A stretch of 64,000 nt of DNA from contig NZ_JAGTXB010000014.1 of NCBI RefSeq assembly GCF_018224885.1, forward strand, positions 62,001 to 126,000, read 5' to 3'. The notes beneath the pieces were generated by a model. The model was given only the letters and a program-made list of their open reading frames with translations. It ran no database searches and was not told the origin of the DNA. How positions within the stretch are numbered: position 1 is the stretch's first letter; every line of letters starts with the position of its first letter. The translations under genes were made by a program, and so were the position numbers. This DNA comes from Chitinophaga hostae (GTDB lineage: Bacteria; Bacteroidota; Bacteroidia; Chitinophagales; Chitinophagaceae). Below are positions 1 to 10,500 of the stretch, piece by piece.

Positions 1-645
1 GTTGGCAGTACCTATGTGCTGAAAGATAAAGTGCCTAACAACGGTAATCCCAGGAGCAGCATACAGCCCGGCTATATTAAGTTTAAAGATATCAATGGCG
101 ACGGGCAGGTAGACAATAACGACCTGACCATCATCGGGAATCCAAATCCCATACACACGGGCGGTATCTCCAATAATTTTACTTATAAGAATTTTGATCT
201 GAACGTTTTTTTCCAGTGGAGCTATGGCAACGACATTCTTAATGCCAATCGCATAGAGTTTGAAAACGGCGATGTAACCAGGTCGTTTCTGAATATGTTC
301 GCTTCCTATGCGGATCGCTGGACACCGGACAACCAAACCAATAAGCTGTATAAGGTAGGTGGACAAGGCCCGCTGGTATATTCTTCCAGGACCATTGAAG
401 ATGGCTCTTATCTCCGTTTAAAAACAGTAGCACTGGGTTATACCTTACCGGCGCCATTGTTAAAACAGGCCAGGATAAAAGCGTTACGCATATATACATC
501 TGCACAAAATCTCATTACCTGGACAAACTACTCAGGACTGGATCCGGAAGTGTCGGTAAGACAATCAGCCCTGACACCGGGCTTCGACTGGTCCGCCTAT
601 CCAAAAGCCAGAACCATCACCGTCGGTCTTGACGTTACCTTTTAA
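1..645 (+). CDS. SusC-like TonB-linked outer membrane protein, C-terminal part
   Basis: This is the 3' end of a SusC-type TonB-dependent transporter; the reading frame is open from base 1, so the start lies upstream of the window. The 214 visible residues match the end of the barrel in this family: a DINGDGQVDNNDLTIIG calcium-like loop, then alternating aromatic strands (FFQWSYGND), the YLRLK strand and a closing beta-strand ending in VTF. SusC proteins form the outer-membrane channel that imports oligosaccharides with a SusD lid. The SusD gene begins 19 bases after the stop, which supports the pairing. Family assignment is firm; the substrate is not known, and the plug and TonB box cannot be seen. 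Confidence 0.93.
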   Translation, partial: VGSTYVLKDKVPNNGNPRSSIQPGYIKFKDINGDGQVDNNDLTIIGNPNPIHTGGISNNFTYKNFDLNVFFQWSYGNDILNANRIEFENGDVTRSFLNMFASYADRWTPDNQTNKLYKVGGQGPLVYSSRTIEDGSYLRLKTVALGYTLPAPLLKQARIKALRIYTSAQNLITWTNYSGLDPEVSVRQSALTPGFDWSAYPKARTITVGLDVTF

Positions 646-664
646 TGCACAAAAAGCTGCGATT

Positions 665-2254
665 ATGAAATCAGGAACCATAAACATCAAAAAATATCTC
701 CTGCTGCTTTGTCTTATCGGCAGCAGCTTCAGCGCCTGCAACAAATTCCTCGATACCCGGCCGGAGGATTTTGTAACGCCCGAGAATTATTATAATACAG
801 AAGCCGACCTCGACAGGGCTTTAAATGGTGTGTACAACCGGTTAATAGATAATTTCGGGAGAATGTATTCAAGAGGATTGTATTCCTTCCTCGCTATCAG
901 CGACGAGTTTTTCTATAAAAATGTATCGGTCAATAATCTGAAAGTAATGGAATTTGACGCCGGGCAGCTGGATGTAGGCAAGCTTTGGGAAGTGCTCTAC
1001 CAGGGCATCGACAGGGCCAATCTCCTGCTGGAAAACATAGATAAACCAAAGATGGATGAGAAAAGGCGCGCCGCCATAAAAGGACAGGCATTGTTTTTAA
1101 GAGCCTACTATTATTTCGTCCTGGTAGATAATTTTGGCGGCGTGCCATTAAAACTTTCTTCCACCAAATCACCTGCCGATCCTGCGCTGCCACGCGCCTC
1201 CGTAGCCGCCGTGTACGACAGGATTGTAAGCGACATGAAAGCCGCCGAGCCCATGGTCAATGATATCAGTACTTATACCAGCAACGAAAGGGTAACCACT
1301 ACCGCCGTACAGGCCATACTGGCAAAGGTATACCTGGCAATGGCCGGGGAACCGCTGAAGGATGTATCCAAATATGCGGAGGCGCTTGCCTACGCCGATA
1401 AGGTAATTACATCTGCCAAACACTCCCTGAATCCTGACTACAGCGCCATCTTTATCAATCATTCCAAAGACATCAATGAGCCGCAGGAATGCCTGTGGGA
1501 AATTGGGATGTATGGCAACCAACAGGGATCGCAGCAACTCGCAGGTGGCGTAGGTATCGAAAACGGACTGGAATCAGCCTTTGATGATATCGGCTATTCC
1601 AATGGCCCGGTACATCCCACCGGGAGGATCTTCAGTTTGTTTGACGCAGGCGATAAGCGCCGGGACTGGGCCATTGCGCCTTACCGGTACGGTACCGTTA
1701 ACGGCGTAACAGGCAGGGTAGTATATACAGAAACACAGATCTATGAGCGCACCGTTGGTAAGTGGCGCCGGGAATATGAAACCCAGGTGCCCAAAAACAG
1801 GCTTTATAATTCCACCAATTTCCCGGTGATCCGTTATGCAGATGTATTACTGATGAAAGCCGAAGCGGAAAATGCGGTCAACGGACCCGTGGCTGCTGCT
1901 TACAACGCTATTAACATGGTAAGGAGAAGAGGATACGGTAAGCCGGTAACAACACCCGATCCCACGGTTGACCTGCCGGCAGGTTTAGGTAAGGATGAGT
2001 TTTTTGCCGCTTTACAGGACGAACGCGCCCGTGAATTATGTTTTGAAGGGGCGCGTAAGCATGACCTGATCCGTTGGGGAATATACGTGTCAAAAATGCA
2101 ATCGCTGGCCACGGAAATTAACGCCACGGCCCCCAGTGCCTGGAGATATGCGGGCAATGCCGGGAAGAATACCACCGCACGGAATGTACTGTTCCCGATT
2201 CCAACCACTGAGCTTACCATTAATCACCTGGTGGAACAGAACAAAGGTTGGTAA
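665..2254 (+). CDS. SusD/RagB-like nutrient-binding lipoprotein
   Basis: A 529-residue outer-membrane lipoprotein that binds glycan at the cell surface and acts as lid for the SusC channel encoded just upstream. The ATG at 665 gives a lipoprotein signal peptide with lipobox FSAC, followed by the usual CNKFLDTRPED start of SusD proteins. TPR-like helices with FLRAYYYF and the family ending (LFPIPTTELTINH...NKGW) are present. The length is normal for SusD. A longer frame from 629 would overlap SusC and lacks a proper signal, so 665 is preferred. It is co-transcribed with SusC and the following lipoprotein gene, judging from the short gaps. Confidence 0.95.
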   Translation: MKSGTINIKKYLLLLCLIGSSFSACNKFLDTRPEDFVTPENYYNTEADLDRALNGVYNRLIDNFGRMYSRGLYSFLAISDEFFYKNVSVNNLKVMEFDAGQLDVGKLWEVLYQGIDRANLLLENIDKPKMDEKRRAAIKGQALFLRAYYYFVLVDNFGGVPLKLSSTKSPADPALPRASVAAVYDRIVSDMKAAEPMVNDISTYTSNERVTTTAVQAILAKVYLAMAGEPLKDVSKYAEALAYADKVITSAKHSLNPDYSAIFINHSKDINEPQECLWEIGMYGNQQGSQQLAGGVGIENGLESAFDDIGYSNGPVHPTGRIFSLFDAGDKRRDWAIAPYRYGTVNGVTGRVVYTETQIYERTVGKWRREYETQVPKNRLYNSTNFPVIRYADVLLMKAEAENAVNGPVAAAYNAINMVRRRGYGKPVTTPDPTVDLPAGLGKDEFFAALQDERARELCFEGARKHDLIRWGIYVSKMQSLATEINATAPSAWRYAGNAGKNTTARNVLFPIPTTELTINHLVEQNKGW

Positions 2255-2287
2255 ACAGGAATTAAAAAGCTTTAAATGTATTTTACT

Positions 2288-3178
2288 ATGCGAAATTTAT
2301 TATACCTGTTGATGGTTGTTTTTATATTTATATCCTGTGCAAAGGAGAAGGTAGAAACGCCGTCGCTGGAGGTTACCACGGCTTCATCGACCTATAAAGC
2401 AGGCGATACCGTTACTTTTAACTTTAAAGGCAACCCGGATAATATCACTTTCTATTCCGGTGAGCCAGGCCACAACTACGCGTTCCGGGAGCGAACCAGC
2501 GCAGAAAATGACCTGCAGATCAATTTCAAAACCTATGTTCAGTTCGGAATGATCTATAAAAACCTGCAACTGCTGGTATCCAATGATTATAACGGCGTTG
2601 CTGATACCACCAATGTGAGAGCGGCCACCTGGAAGGATATTTCCGACCGGGCTGTGTTCTCTGCCGGGCAGGACAACACCGCCTCCGGTGTTATCAGTTT
2701 GAAAGAATTTGCAGACCCGAAAAAACCGGCCGCCCGTATTTATGTGGCGTTTAAATATACCGACCATAAAAAGCCGCAGGGACAAAACAGGTGGGTGGTC
2801 AGGACCTTTGAAGCCAGCAACATTTCAGCCGATGGGGTAGTGTCGCCGCTGGCGGTAATGTCGTCCGCAGGATGGAAAGCATATGATTTCAAAAATCCGT
2901 CGTTTGTATGGTCAATTACCACCGCCCAGTTATTAATGCCCGGCAGTAATAAAGATGCAGACGATAACGAAGACTGGGTGATCACCAAAGGATTCGACCC
3001 TTTTTATATTAAACCGGACGCAGGTGTTGCATTAAAGAATATCAGCACTACCTTACCTGCGTATAAATACAGCTACACCAAACCCGGTACGTACAAGGTC
3101 GTATTTGATGTATCGGCTGTGCGCTATAACGGGGAGAAGAGAGCAACAAAAGAACTGACATTAACCATCACTCCATAG
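2288..3178 (+). CDS. DUF5017-like surface glycan-binding lipoprotein
   Basis: A lipoprotein of about 296 residues with a short hydrophobic leader and lipobox FISC, so probably exported to the outer membrane. The N-terminal half carries an Ig-like stretch (YKAGDTVTFNFKGNPDNITF, then YSGEPGHNYAFR), which resembles the DUF5017 family found next to SusC/SusD pairs. The C-terminal part ends with another beta-sandwich (YSYTKPGTYKVVF). By position it is the SusE/SusF-like third surface protein of the locus and may bind the glycan. Start choice between 2276 and 2288 is open; both keep the lipobox. The domain name is assigned from memory of the family; a binding role is inferred from context. Confidence 0.75.
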   Translation: MRNLLYLLMVVFIFISCAKEKVETPSLEVTTASSTYKAGDTVTFNFKGNPDNITFYSGEPGHNYAFRERTSAENDLQINFKTYVQFGMIYKNLQLLVSNDYNGVADTTNVRAATWKDISDRAVFSAGQDNTASGVISLKEFADPKKPAARIYVAFKYTDHKKPQGQNRWVVRTFEASNISADGVVSPLAVMSSAGWKAYDFKNPSFVWSITTAQLLMPGSNKDADDNEDWVITKGFDPFYIKPDAGVALKNISTTLPAYKYSYTKPGTYKVVFDVSAVRYNGEKRATKELTLTITP

Positions 3179-3209
3179 CCGCAGGCCGGGAGTTAAACGG
3201 AAGCATCTG

Positions 3210-4928
3210 ATGAACACTGTAATTGATACGTCTGTCATTATTGTATTTTCCTTATTTATTATGCTGGTGGGATTCTCGTTTTCCAGGACGGGGAGAAACC
3301 TGAAATCCTTTTTTGCAGCCGGTGAATCCGTACCCTGGTTCATCGGCGGCTTATCGCTTTTCATGAGCTTCTTTTCCGCCGGCACTTTTGTCGCCTGGGG
3401 ATCTATCGCTTATAAATACGGATGGGTGGCTGTTACCATTCAGTGGACCATGTGTATCGGCGGACTGGTAACAGGTTTGTACCTGGCCCCACGCTGGAAA
3501 GCGACCGGCAATCTTACGGCGGCAGAGTTTATCAGGGAACGCCTGGGGGTAAACGTACAGAAGGCGTACATCTATATCTTTATGGTGGTGTCGCTCCTGA
3601 TCAAAGGTTCCGTATTGTACTCAGTAGCCAGGTTGGTGAGCGCATCACTGGGGTTGCCGCTGATGCCGTCTACCGTAGTACTCGGATTGTTTATGATAGC
3701 CTATACTGCGGTGGGTGGTTTGTGGGCGGTAATGGTAACGGATATATTGCAGTTTGTGATCCTCACTGCCGCCATTCTCATTATCATACCCCTCGCTTTT
3801 GATGCTGCCGGCGGTGTGCAGCATTTTCTGCATTTTTCGCCGGAAGGATTTTTCAACGTGGTAAACGGTGAATATACCTGGGGCTTTATCCTCGCTTTTG
3901 CATTGTACCATGTTTTTTATATTGGTGGCAACTGGACCTTTGTACAGCGTTATACCAGCGTGGATGTGCCCCGATCGGCTTCAAAAGTAGCCTACCTTTT
4001 TGCCGGACTATATATCATCAGTCCCGTGTTATGGATGCTGCCCCCCATGTTGTACAAGAGCATTAACCCGGGTTTGCAGGGACTGGAAACAGAGAACGCT
4101 TACCTGATGATGTGCCGGCACGTGCTGCCGGCAGGTTTGATGGGGCTTATTCTTACCGGTATGTATTTTTCTACTTCCGCATCCGCTAACACCGCATTGA
4201 ACGTGGTGTCGGCAGTTTTTACCAACGACATCTACAAAGGCTCTGTCAACCCGCAGGCTACAGATAAAAAGCTGATGCAGGTAGCAAGGATCTCTTCCTG
4301 GTTTTTTGGACTGGGTATGATTGGCATCGCATTGATCGTACCCTATATCGGGGGGATCGTTGAGTTTACATTAAGCATAGGCGCCGTTACCGGTGGTCCG
4401 TTACTGGCCCCGCCCATATGGGCTTTATTTTCAAAACGACTAACGGGCAAGGCTACCCTGTATATTACCGGGATCAGCCTGGCTATCAACCTGGTAGGCA
4501 AGATCATCCTGCCGCTGGCCACCGGTCAGGGTTTGAGCCGTGCCAACGAAATGCTGCTGGGTGTGGGACTGCCATTTGTAGTGCTGGCACTGTATGAGGC
4601 ATATGCTTCTTACAAAGGACTCAGCAGCGGGGAATACCGGCAGCTCATTATCCTGAAAGCCCAACGCAGGGAAGCCATACGGGAAATAGATGAACAGGAA
4701 GAACTGGAAATAAGAAAGCAGAATAAATTCGGATTGAAAGTCATTGCCTTTTCTCTTTCCTTTATTGCCTTACTGTTATATGGACTGTGTTTCTTTTCCG
4801 GCAAAAGCGCCGGGCTGGTAGCGGGTATTGCCACGATGATCCTGTTGTCGGCGGCTATTCCTTTCAGTGCATCCCGCAAGGTGAAAGTTAACCCGGTGGC
4901 TGCACCGCCGGCACATTTGGTGAATTAA
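3210..4928 (+). CDS. Sodium/solute symporter (SSS family)
   Basis: A 572-residue inner-membrane protein with about 13-14 hydrophobic segments. The first part (FFAAGESVPWFIGGLSLFMS) and TAVGGLWAVMVTDILQ are typical of the SLC5/SSS sodium:solute symporter family (sialic acid, sugar and carboxylate transporters). It starts 31 bases after the lipoprotein stop and ends 10 bases before the next gene, so it belongs to the same operon. It probably brings the mono- or oligosaccharide released in the periplasm into the cytoplasm by sodium co-transport. A dedicated SSS transporter is less usual than an MFS one in such loci and may hint at an acidic or small oxidised sugar; that is inference. Confidence 0.88.
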   Translation: MNTVIDTSVIIVFSLFIMLVGFSFSRTGRNLKSFFAAGESVPWFIGGLSLFMSFFSAGTFVAWGSIAYKYGWVAVTIQWTMCIGGLVTGLYLAPRWKATGNLTAAEFIRERLGVNVQKAYIYIFMVVSLLIKGSVLYSVARLVSASLGLPLMPSTVVLGLFMIAYTAVGGLWAVMVTDILQFVILTAAILIIIPLAFDAAGGVQHFLHFSPEGFFNVVNGEYTWGFILAFALYHVFYIGGNWTFVQRYTSVDVPRSASKVAYLFAGLYIISPVLWMLPPMLYKSINPGLQGLETENAYLMMCRHVLPAGLMGLILTGMYFSTSASANTALNVVSAVFTNDIYKGSVNPQATDKKLMQVARISSWFFGLGMIGIALIVPYIGGIVEFTLSIGAVTGGPLLAPPIWALFSKRLTGKATLYITGISLAINLVGKIILPLATGQGLSRANEMLLGVGLPFVVLALYEAYASYKGLSSGEYRQLIILKAQRREAIREIDEQEELEIRKQNKFGLKVIAFSLSFIALLLYGLCFFSGKSAGLVAGIATMILLSAAIPFSASRKVKVNPVAAPPAHLVN

Positions 4929-4938
4929 AAATAATCCT

Positions 4939-7554
4939 TTGAGAAAGTTATTATCATTCTGCATATTATTTTATGCCGCATGGATATATGCGCTGCCCGC
5001 GAATGCCCAGCAACAGGTGCTGCTATCCAATGGTTCGTTACAGCTTTCCTGGGCAAATCAGAACGGGCAATGGCATGTAAAAAATATTTCGGTAAAAGAT
5101 AAAGACCGCTGGGAGGAGCTGCCGCATGTAAGCGGGGAGTATACATTGTTGTATGCGAAGGAAAAGCCGGGTAACATACCCGTTACATTATATAATAAAA
5201 CCGGTCAGGCAATTATTTTCCCGGAGCCGCAATACCGGTATATCATACCACTATGGGAAGCGGCCTTGCAGCCGGTGCCCATGAATACCGCCGGGGAAGC
5301 GATCCATTTTTATCCTTCTGCCGTAAGGAAAGCCCCCGGCGAGCTTACCTTTACCGCGGAAAATGAGAAGGCGGTTATCACTTCCCAATGGCGCCTCGAT
5401 GAAACGTTTGGTGGGGATGTACTGGTGGAAATATCACTGGAGGCAAAGCAGGAAGGCTATTATTCTCTTGCCACACCCACGCTGGCTACCGTTGCTGAAA
5501 AAGAACTGGCATGGGCGGGAATACCTGGTTATTTTCAAAGTAATACCATAGAAAAAGATTTTATAAAAGCCTACGGGTATATGCAGGGCATCCCCGATAA
5601 ACCTGTAATTGTACGGGAGAGAACAGCCGCTACATTGTCGCCCTTTATCAGTACTAAAAACAAGCTGACCATTGCGGTTATACCGGCTCCCGGTACGGGA
5701 AGGGATCCCTGGGAAACAGATGCCAAAACGCAGAACAGCTGGCAGCTTGGACTGTCGCTTATGAACCGGAAGGCCGCACTTACCCCCACGCTCTATCACC
5801 CGGTACTGGGGGAAAAAGGTTCTTTCCTCAAAAAGAATGATACCGTTACTTTTTCCTTCCGGTATACATTGCAACCGGCCGGCTGGTACACCGTGTTTAA
5901 ACACGCGGTAAACGATGTGTATCATTTCAATGATTTTCTTGCCCTGAAAAAAACACGGCAATCGCTGAGCAGCCGTATACTATCGATGCACCAATACCTG
6001 GTAGATACTAAAACCTCTCTTTGGAACATCGAAAATTATAAAGGCCTCGATATCGGTGCGCAATCTTACCTCGGTGGCGTTTACGGGTCACAGAAAGATG
6101 CGATGAAAAACTCCGATTATGGCGCTATGTGGATGCTGGCGGCTGTTACAGGCGATTCCGTATTACAGCGAACACGCCTGCCTTATGCCCGCAACTTCAA
6201 ACTGCAACAGCAGGATACACAGCCCGGCTTTTTTTATGGCGCCGCCGCAGGGCAATATTATCTTTCAAAAAGTAAAAGATTTACGGAAGAATGGGGACCT
6301 TATGTGGAACCTATCGGTGTAACCTATTACATGATGATGGATATCGGCAATATGCTGCTCTTCCATCCGGGCGATACCGCATTGAGAAAGGAACTGAAAT
6401 TAGCTGCGGATCGGCTGCTGGCGTGGATGAACAAGGAAGGGAAGTGGGCAGTGGGATATGATCATGCCGCCGCAAAAGAACTATTCACCGATATAGAAGA
6501 TCTGCGTCCTACGTTTTATGGTTTACTGATCGCCTGGAAAATATTGAAAGAAGAAAAATACCTCGCAGCCGCAAAACGTGGGGCCGACTGGTATATCCGC
6601 GAGGCCGTTGCTAAAGGACATTTCCTGGGCGTTTGCGGCGATACCCGCTTTGCACCGGATTTTGCCACAGGACAAAGTGCACAGGCATTGCTGGACTTGT
6701 ACGATGTCACTAAAGAACGCAGGTATTTACAGGCAGCTATCAGCACGGCACAATTGTATACTACTTCTATCTATACACATCCTGTTCCTTCCGCCAGAAG
6801 TAAGATGGTGAACGGTGTGCCACGGCAGGACTGGGAAATAAGCCAGGCCGGGTTAAGTTTTGAGCATGGCGGTATACTCGGTTCTGCCAACCACCGTGGA
6901 CCTATTCTGCTGGCCAGTCACGCCGGTATGTTTGTGCGGATGTTCATGTTAACCGGCGACTCTCTTTTCCTGAACATGGCCAGGGCAGGCGCGCTGGGAA
7001 GGGACGCATTTGTAGACAGCGCCACCAGCGTAGCCTCTTACTATTGGGATGTAATGAACAAAGGCGCAGGTCCCTACCCGCATCATGCCTGGTGGCAGGT
7101 AGGATGGATCACCGATTACCTGTTGTCCGAAGCAGAAATGCGGTCGGCAGGTAAAGTAAAATTCCCGGGAGGATTTATTACACCAAAAGTAGGACCGCAT
7201 CAAACCTATGGTTTTACGCCAGGTATGGTATATGGCACTCCTGCCGGGTTGCTGTTGAAAGAAGGGTTACTGAAGACAGATAATCCTTATCTCGACTACT
7301 ACTGCGCCATCAACCCAAAGGAGCAAAAACTGTTTTTGCTGTTGCTGAACGATGACGATGACCCGCTGAAAACCACGTTGCAGCTGGATTACGATAAGGT
7401 GGTCAGCGGAAGAAAGATAAAGCCGGTGCATTGCTACCGCATCAGCGCGAACGGAACAAAGGAAACAATCGATAATGGCAGTGCTTTCGGGGTAGCGATA
7501 CCAACTTACGGGCTGCAGGTAATAGCCATCAATTATGAATATGCCACTGAGTAA
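4939..7554 (+). CDS. Secreted protein of unknown function, probable alpha/alpha-toroid, paralogue of the next gene
   Basis: An 871-residue protein with an N-terminal signal peptide (MRKLLSFCILFYAAW... cut near NAQ). The start is a TTG; no in-frame ATG would keep the signal. The first ~330 residues look like a beta-sandwich domain. The region from about residue 350 to 760 is helix-rich with repeated features seen in six-hairpin/toroid enzymes (SDYGAMWMLAAVTGD, FATGQSAQALLDLYDVT, then PHHAWWQVGWITDYLL), and a small C-terminal beta domain follows. It shares this layout and several motifs with the 1140-residue neighbour. I do not recognise a characterised family; a glycoside hydrolase or lyase acting in the periplasm is inferred from fold-like features and context. 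It overlaps the next start by 20 bases, suggesting coupled translation. Confidence 0.72.
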   Translation: MRKLLSFCILFYAAWIYALPANAQQQVLLSNGSLQLSWANQNGQWHVKNISVKDKDRWEELPHVSGEYTLLYAKEKPGNIPVTLYNKTGQAIIFPEPQYRYIIPLWEAALQPVPMNTAGEAIHFYPSAVRKAPGELTFTAENEKAVITSQWRLDETFGGDVLVEISLEAKQEGYYSLATPTLATVAEKELAWAGIPGYFQSNTIEKDFIKAYGYMQGIPDKPVIVRERTAATLSPFISTKNKLTIAVIPAPGTGRDPWETDAKTQNSWQLGLSLMNRKAALTPTLYHPVLGEKGSFLKKNDTVTFSFRYTLQPAGWYTVFKHAVNDVYHFNDFLALKKTRQSLSSRILSMHQYLVDTKTSLWNIENYKGLDIGAQSYLGGVYGSQKDAMKNSDYGAMWMLAAVTGDSVLQRTRLPYARNFKLQQQDTQPGFFYGAAAGQYYLSKSKRFTEEWGPYVEPIGVTYYMMMDIGNMLLFHPGDTALRKELKLAADRLLAWMNKEGKWAVGYDHAAAKELFTDIEDLRPTFYGLLIAWKILKEEKYLAAAKRGADWYIREAVAKGHFLGVCGDTRFAPDFATGQSAQALLDLYDVTKERRYLQAAISTAQLYTTSIYTHPVPSARSKMVNGVPRQDWEISQAGLSFEHGGILGSANHRGPILLASHAGMFVRMFMLTGDSLFLNMARAGALGRDAFVDSATSVASYYWDVMNKGAGPYPHHAWWQVGWITDYLLSEAEMRSAGKVKFPGGFITPKVGPHQTYGFTPGMVYGTPAGLLLKEGLLKTDNPYLDYYCAINPKEQKLFLLLLNDDDDPLKTTLQLDYDKVVSGRKIKPVHCYRISANGTKETIDNGSAFGVAIPTYGLQVIAINYEYATE

Positions 7555-10500
7555 ATATATTTTCCGGGCGCTGATAGGTTGTCTGCCAGCCATACCGGCG
7601 CAGGCGCAAACCAGCTACCTGCTGGAAGCGGAAGACTTTCAGTTTAAAGGAGGCTGGCAACCGGAAAGCGTAGCTGGTGCACAGGTATCCAATCATCATA
7701 TTCTCCGTGTTTTTTCAGGGAAAATAAAAGCCGCGGATGCCATGACCGTCATCAATATCAAAGCAGCAGGGAACTTTGCTATCTGGGTGCGAACACCGGA
7801 TTATCCCGCTGACCGGCCCGGCACCCGTTTATTCGGCATAACGGTAAACGGACAAGCCCTTGAAAAAGAATCCGGGCAGCATGGGAAGGACGGCTACTAT
7901 TGGGAGAAAGCAGGCACCGCTGCGCTGGATGCCGGCGAAAATGTAATTGCCCTGAAGGATACCAGGAGTAATTTCGGACGCTGTGATGCCATTTTTCTGA
8001 CAGCAGCGGGCGCCGATCCCAACGAAGAAAAACTGGCGACGTTGCAGCGTTTTAAAATAACACCACTAACGGCAACGTATACCCCGCCAACGGACAAAAC
8101 TGCAGCAGCAGCTGTAAGGGTGCCTCCGGGAAGCGCGGCGATGGCGACCCTCAGCAATGATAGGCTACAATTACAGTTTGTAAAAGCTTTAGCGGCTGAC
8201 GGAGCACCATGCCTGGCTGCCATCAGCAGTATTAAAGAAAATAACCGGTGGCGCCACCTGCAAAACGGCAGCGATGCCCACCGTATATTCCTGCTAAGCG
8301 CCGTTGTGCCGCAGATTAGTTTTGGCAGCTTCTTTCCTTCCTGGAACGGATCCACCGCCTACGGCAGTTTCCAAAGCCGCGGTAAAATATTCCCGGTATT
8401 GGCGCCCGAAAGTCTTGCTAATCCTTTCCTGGCAGGGCTGCGCCGGGAATGCTTCCCGGTAGCGGTGAAGCAGTTGAGCAGCAAAACCATCGAGGTGACC
8501 TATGAAACCAACGATAAGGAAACGCTCCGCGGCGTATGGCAACTGGAAACCGGCAGCCGCCATTTGTTGCTAACGTTAACGTATATCCCAAAACAAACCG
8601 GCTATTATAGCCTCGCTGTTACTGCTTTCAGCGGCGTGGAAAAAGAAGAGGTGACCTCCATACAGCTGCCGCCCATGTTCCAGTACCAGCGTATTCCGGA
8701 TAACCCGGTGATGTTGCCTTCGGCTTTAATGCCGCAGCCGCTGGCCATGATGGAAACGAAACAGCCGCAGGGAAACCTCACTACATTTATTACAGGAACC
8801 CTGGCGGATTTCCCGCCGGATTGGGGCGAAGCAACGGTGTCGCCGATGGGCTTTGCCATTAAGAATGCGGCCAACCAGGTGCAGCCGGCGGCATTTTCAC
8901 CGGTGCTGGGACTGGACAACTCACAGGTGGAAGCAGGAAAAACACTTACCCGCCAATTTGCATTGGGAGCGTTGGCATCGGGCTGGAACGATGCCATGGA
9001 GTATATATCAGACAGCATTTACCACGTAACGGATTATCGTACGCAGGAGCGAACATCGCTCACAGAAACCATTTTCAATATTACAGACCTGATCAGGAAC
9101 GATACCGCTGCCGGCTGGGCGCATGATCTGAAAGGATTTTACGACATAGAAGCTAATCCCGCTGTGGTACCCACGGTAGTACAGGCGGCGCCGCTGGCGG
9201 TTATTTCGGCGGCCATACTGGAAAGAGACGAAGCATTTTATACCAGCAGGGCATTGCCTGCCATTGAGTATACACTGTCACGCAGCGGTTTCAGATGGGC
9301 AAAAAACGTTTCCGGTACCTCGTTTAATACAAATAAGCAGTCGTTGTTGCTGAGCCCTTTTAATTCACAGTTTACCACCGCCTATTATGAAGCGTTGCAT
9401 CAATTGCTGGGCGGGGCTAATCCCTGGCTGGAAGCAATTGCGCTTCCCGGTAATAAGGTCAGGCCAGCCCGGGGATATTCGGTAAACATACCGGTGTGGA
9501 CGCAGGAGCTGGCTGCTTATCGTCTTACAAAAAATAAAAACTGGTTGAACGCAGCGGCCGCGCATGCAAAAGAATTTATTGCATCCGAAGTATATGGCAC
9601 TAAAACTGTTCCGCTCGGCAAACAGCCTTTTTATAACGCATCTTTTTATGCTTACTGGTGGGAGCTGCCAGACCTCTACGAGGTAACCGGCGATACGTCT
9701 TTCCTCGCAGCGGCCACCACGTCAGCGTTTCAAACCTTGGCAGGAATCAGGGTATACCCCGAAGTAAAAGATCAGCTGCAAACCATTCATCCCGGCGGAA
9801 AGTATGAAGGCAACACTACCTTATGGTGGAAAGGCGGGGAAAAGTACCGGCTTGGTTTCCCCCGGAAGCAGGGAGATGCCCCGGAAAAACAGGTGCCACA
9901 ACGACTGGTATCGCCGGTAGGACTGGGCTTTGAACAGCCTTATACCTTTTTTGATCCGGGTAAACTGGTAAGACCGGTATTTATGAGCAGTTGGGCGCCA
10001 CATCTGTTGCGGTTGTTCCAGGATGAGCATCGGGAGATATTTGAAACCTATGCGCGTAATGCAGTGATAGGCCGTTTTACCAACTATCCCGGTTACTACG
10101 GTACCGGGTATACGGATATTACCATGCAGCCGGACTTTCCCTATAAAGGCCCGGATGTAAGTTCTGTGTATTATCATCACATTCCGCCGCACCTGGCATT
10201 TACACTCGATTTCCTGGTAACGGAAGCTATACAGCGTTCCCACGGAAAGGTGAATTTTCCCTATGGCAAACAGGATGGTTTTGTATGGTTTAACAACCGG
10301 GTTTTTGGCGGCGGCAGCGGTCGCATATTTGACGATGGAGCCGTACGCCTCTGGATGAAACGGGGACTGGTAAAGGTAGATCAGCCTGCCCTGAATTACG
10401 TTACCGCTATTTCCGGCAGCCGTTTTTGGATGCTTCTGCTGAATGAATCACACAGCGAAACTGTCGGCACTGTTCATATCGGGAAAGAAGTAATGGTGAA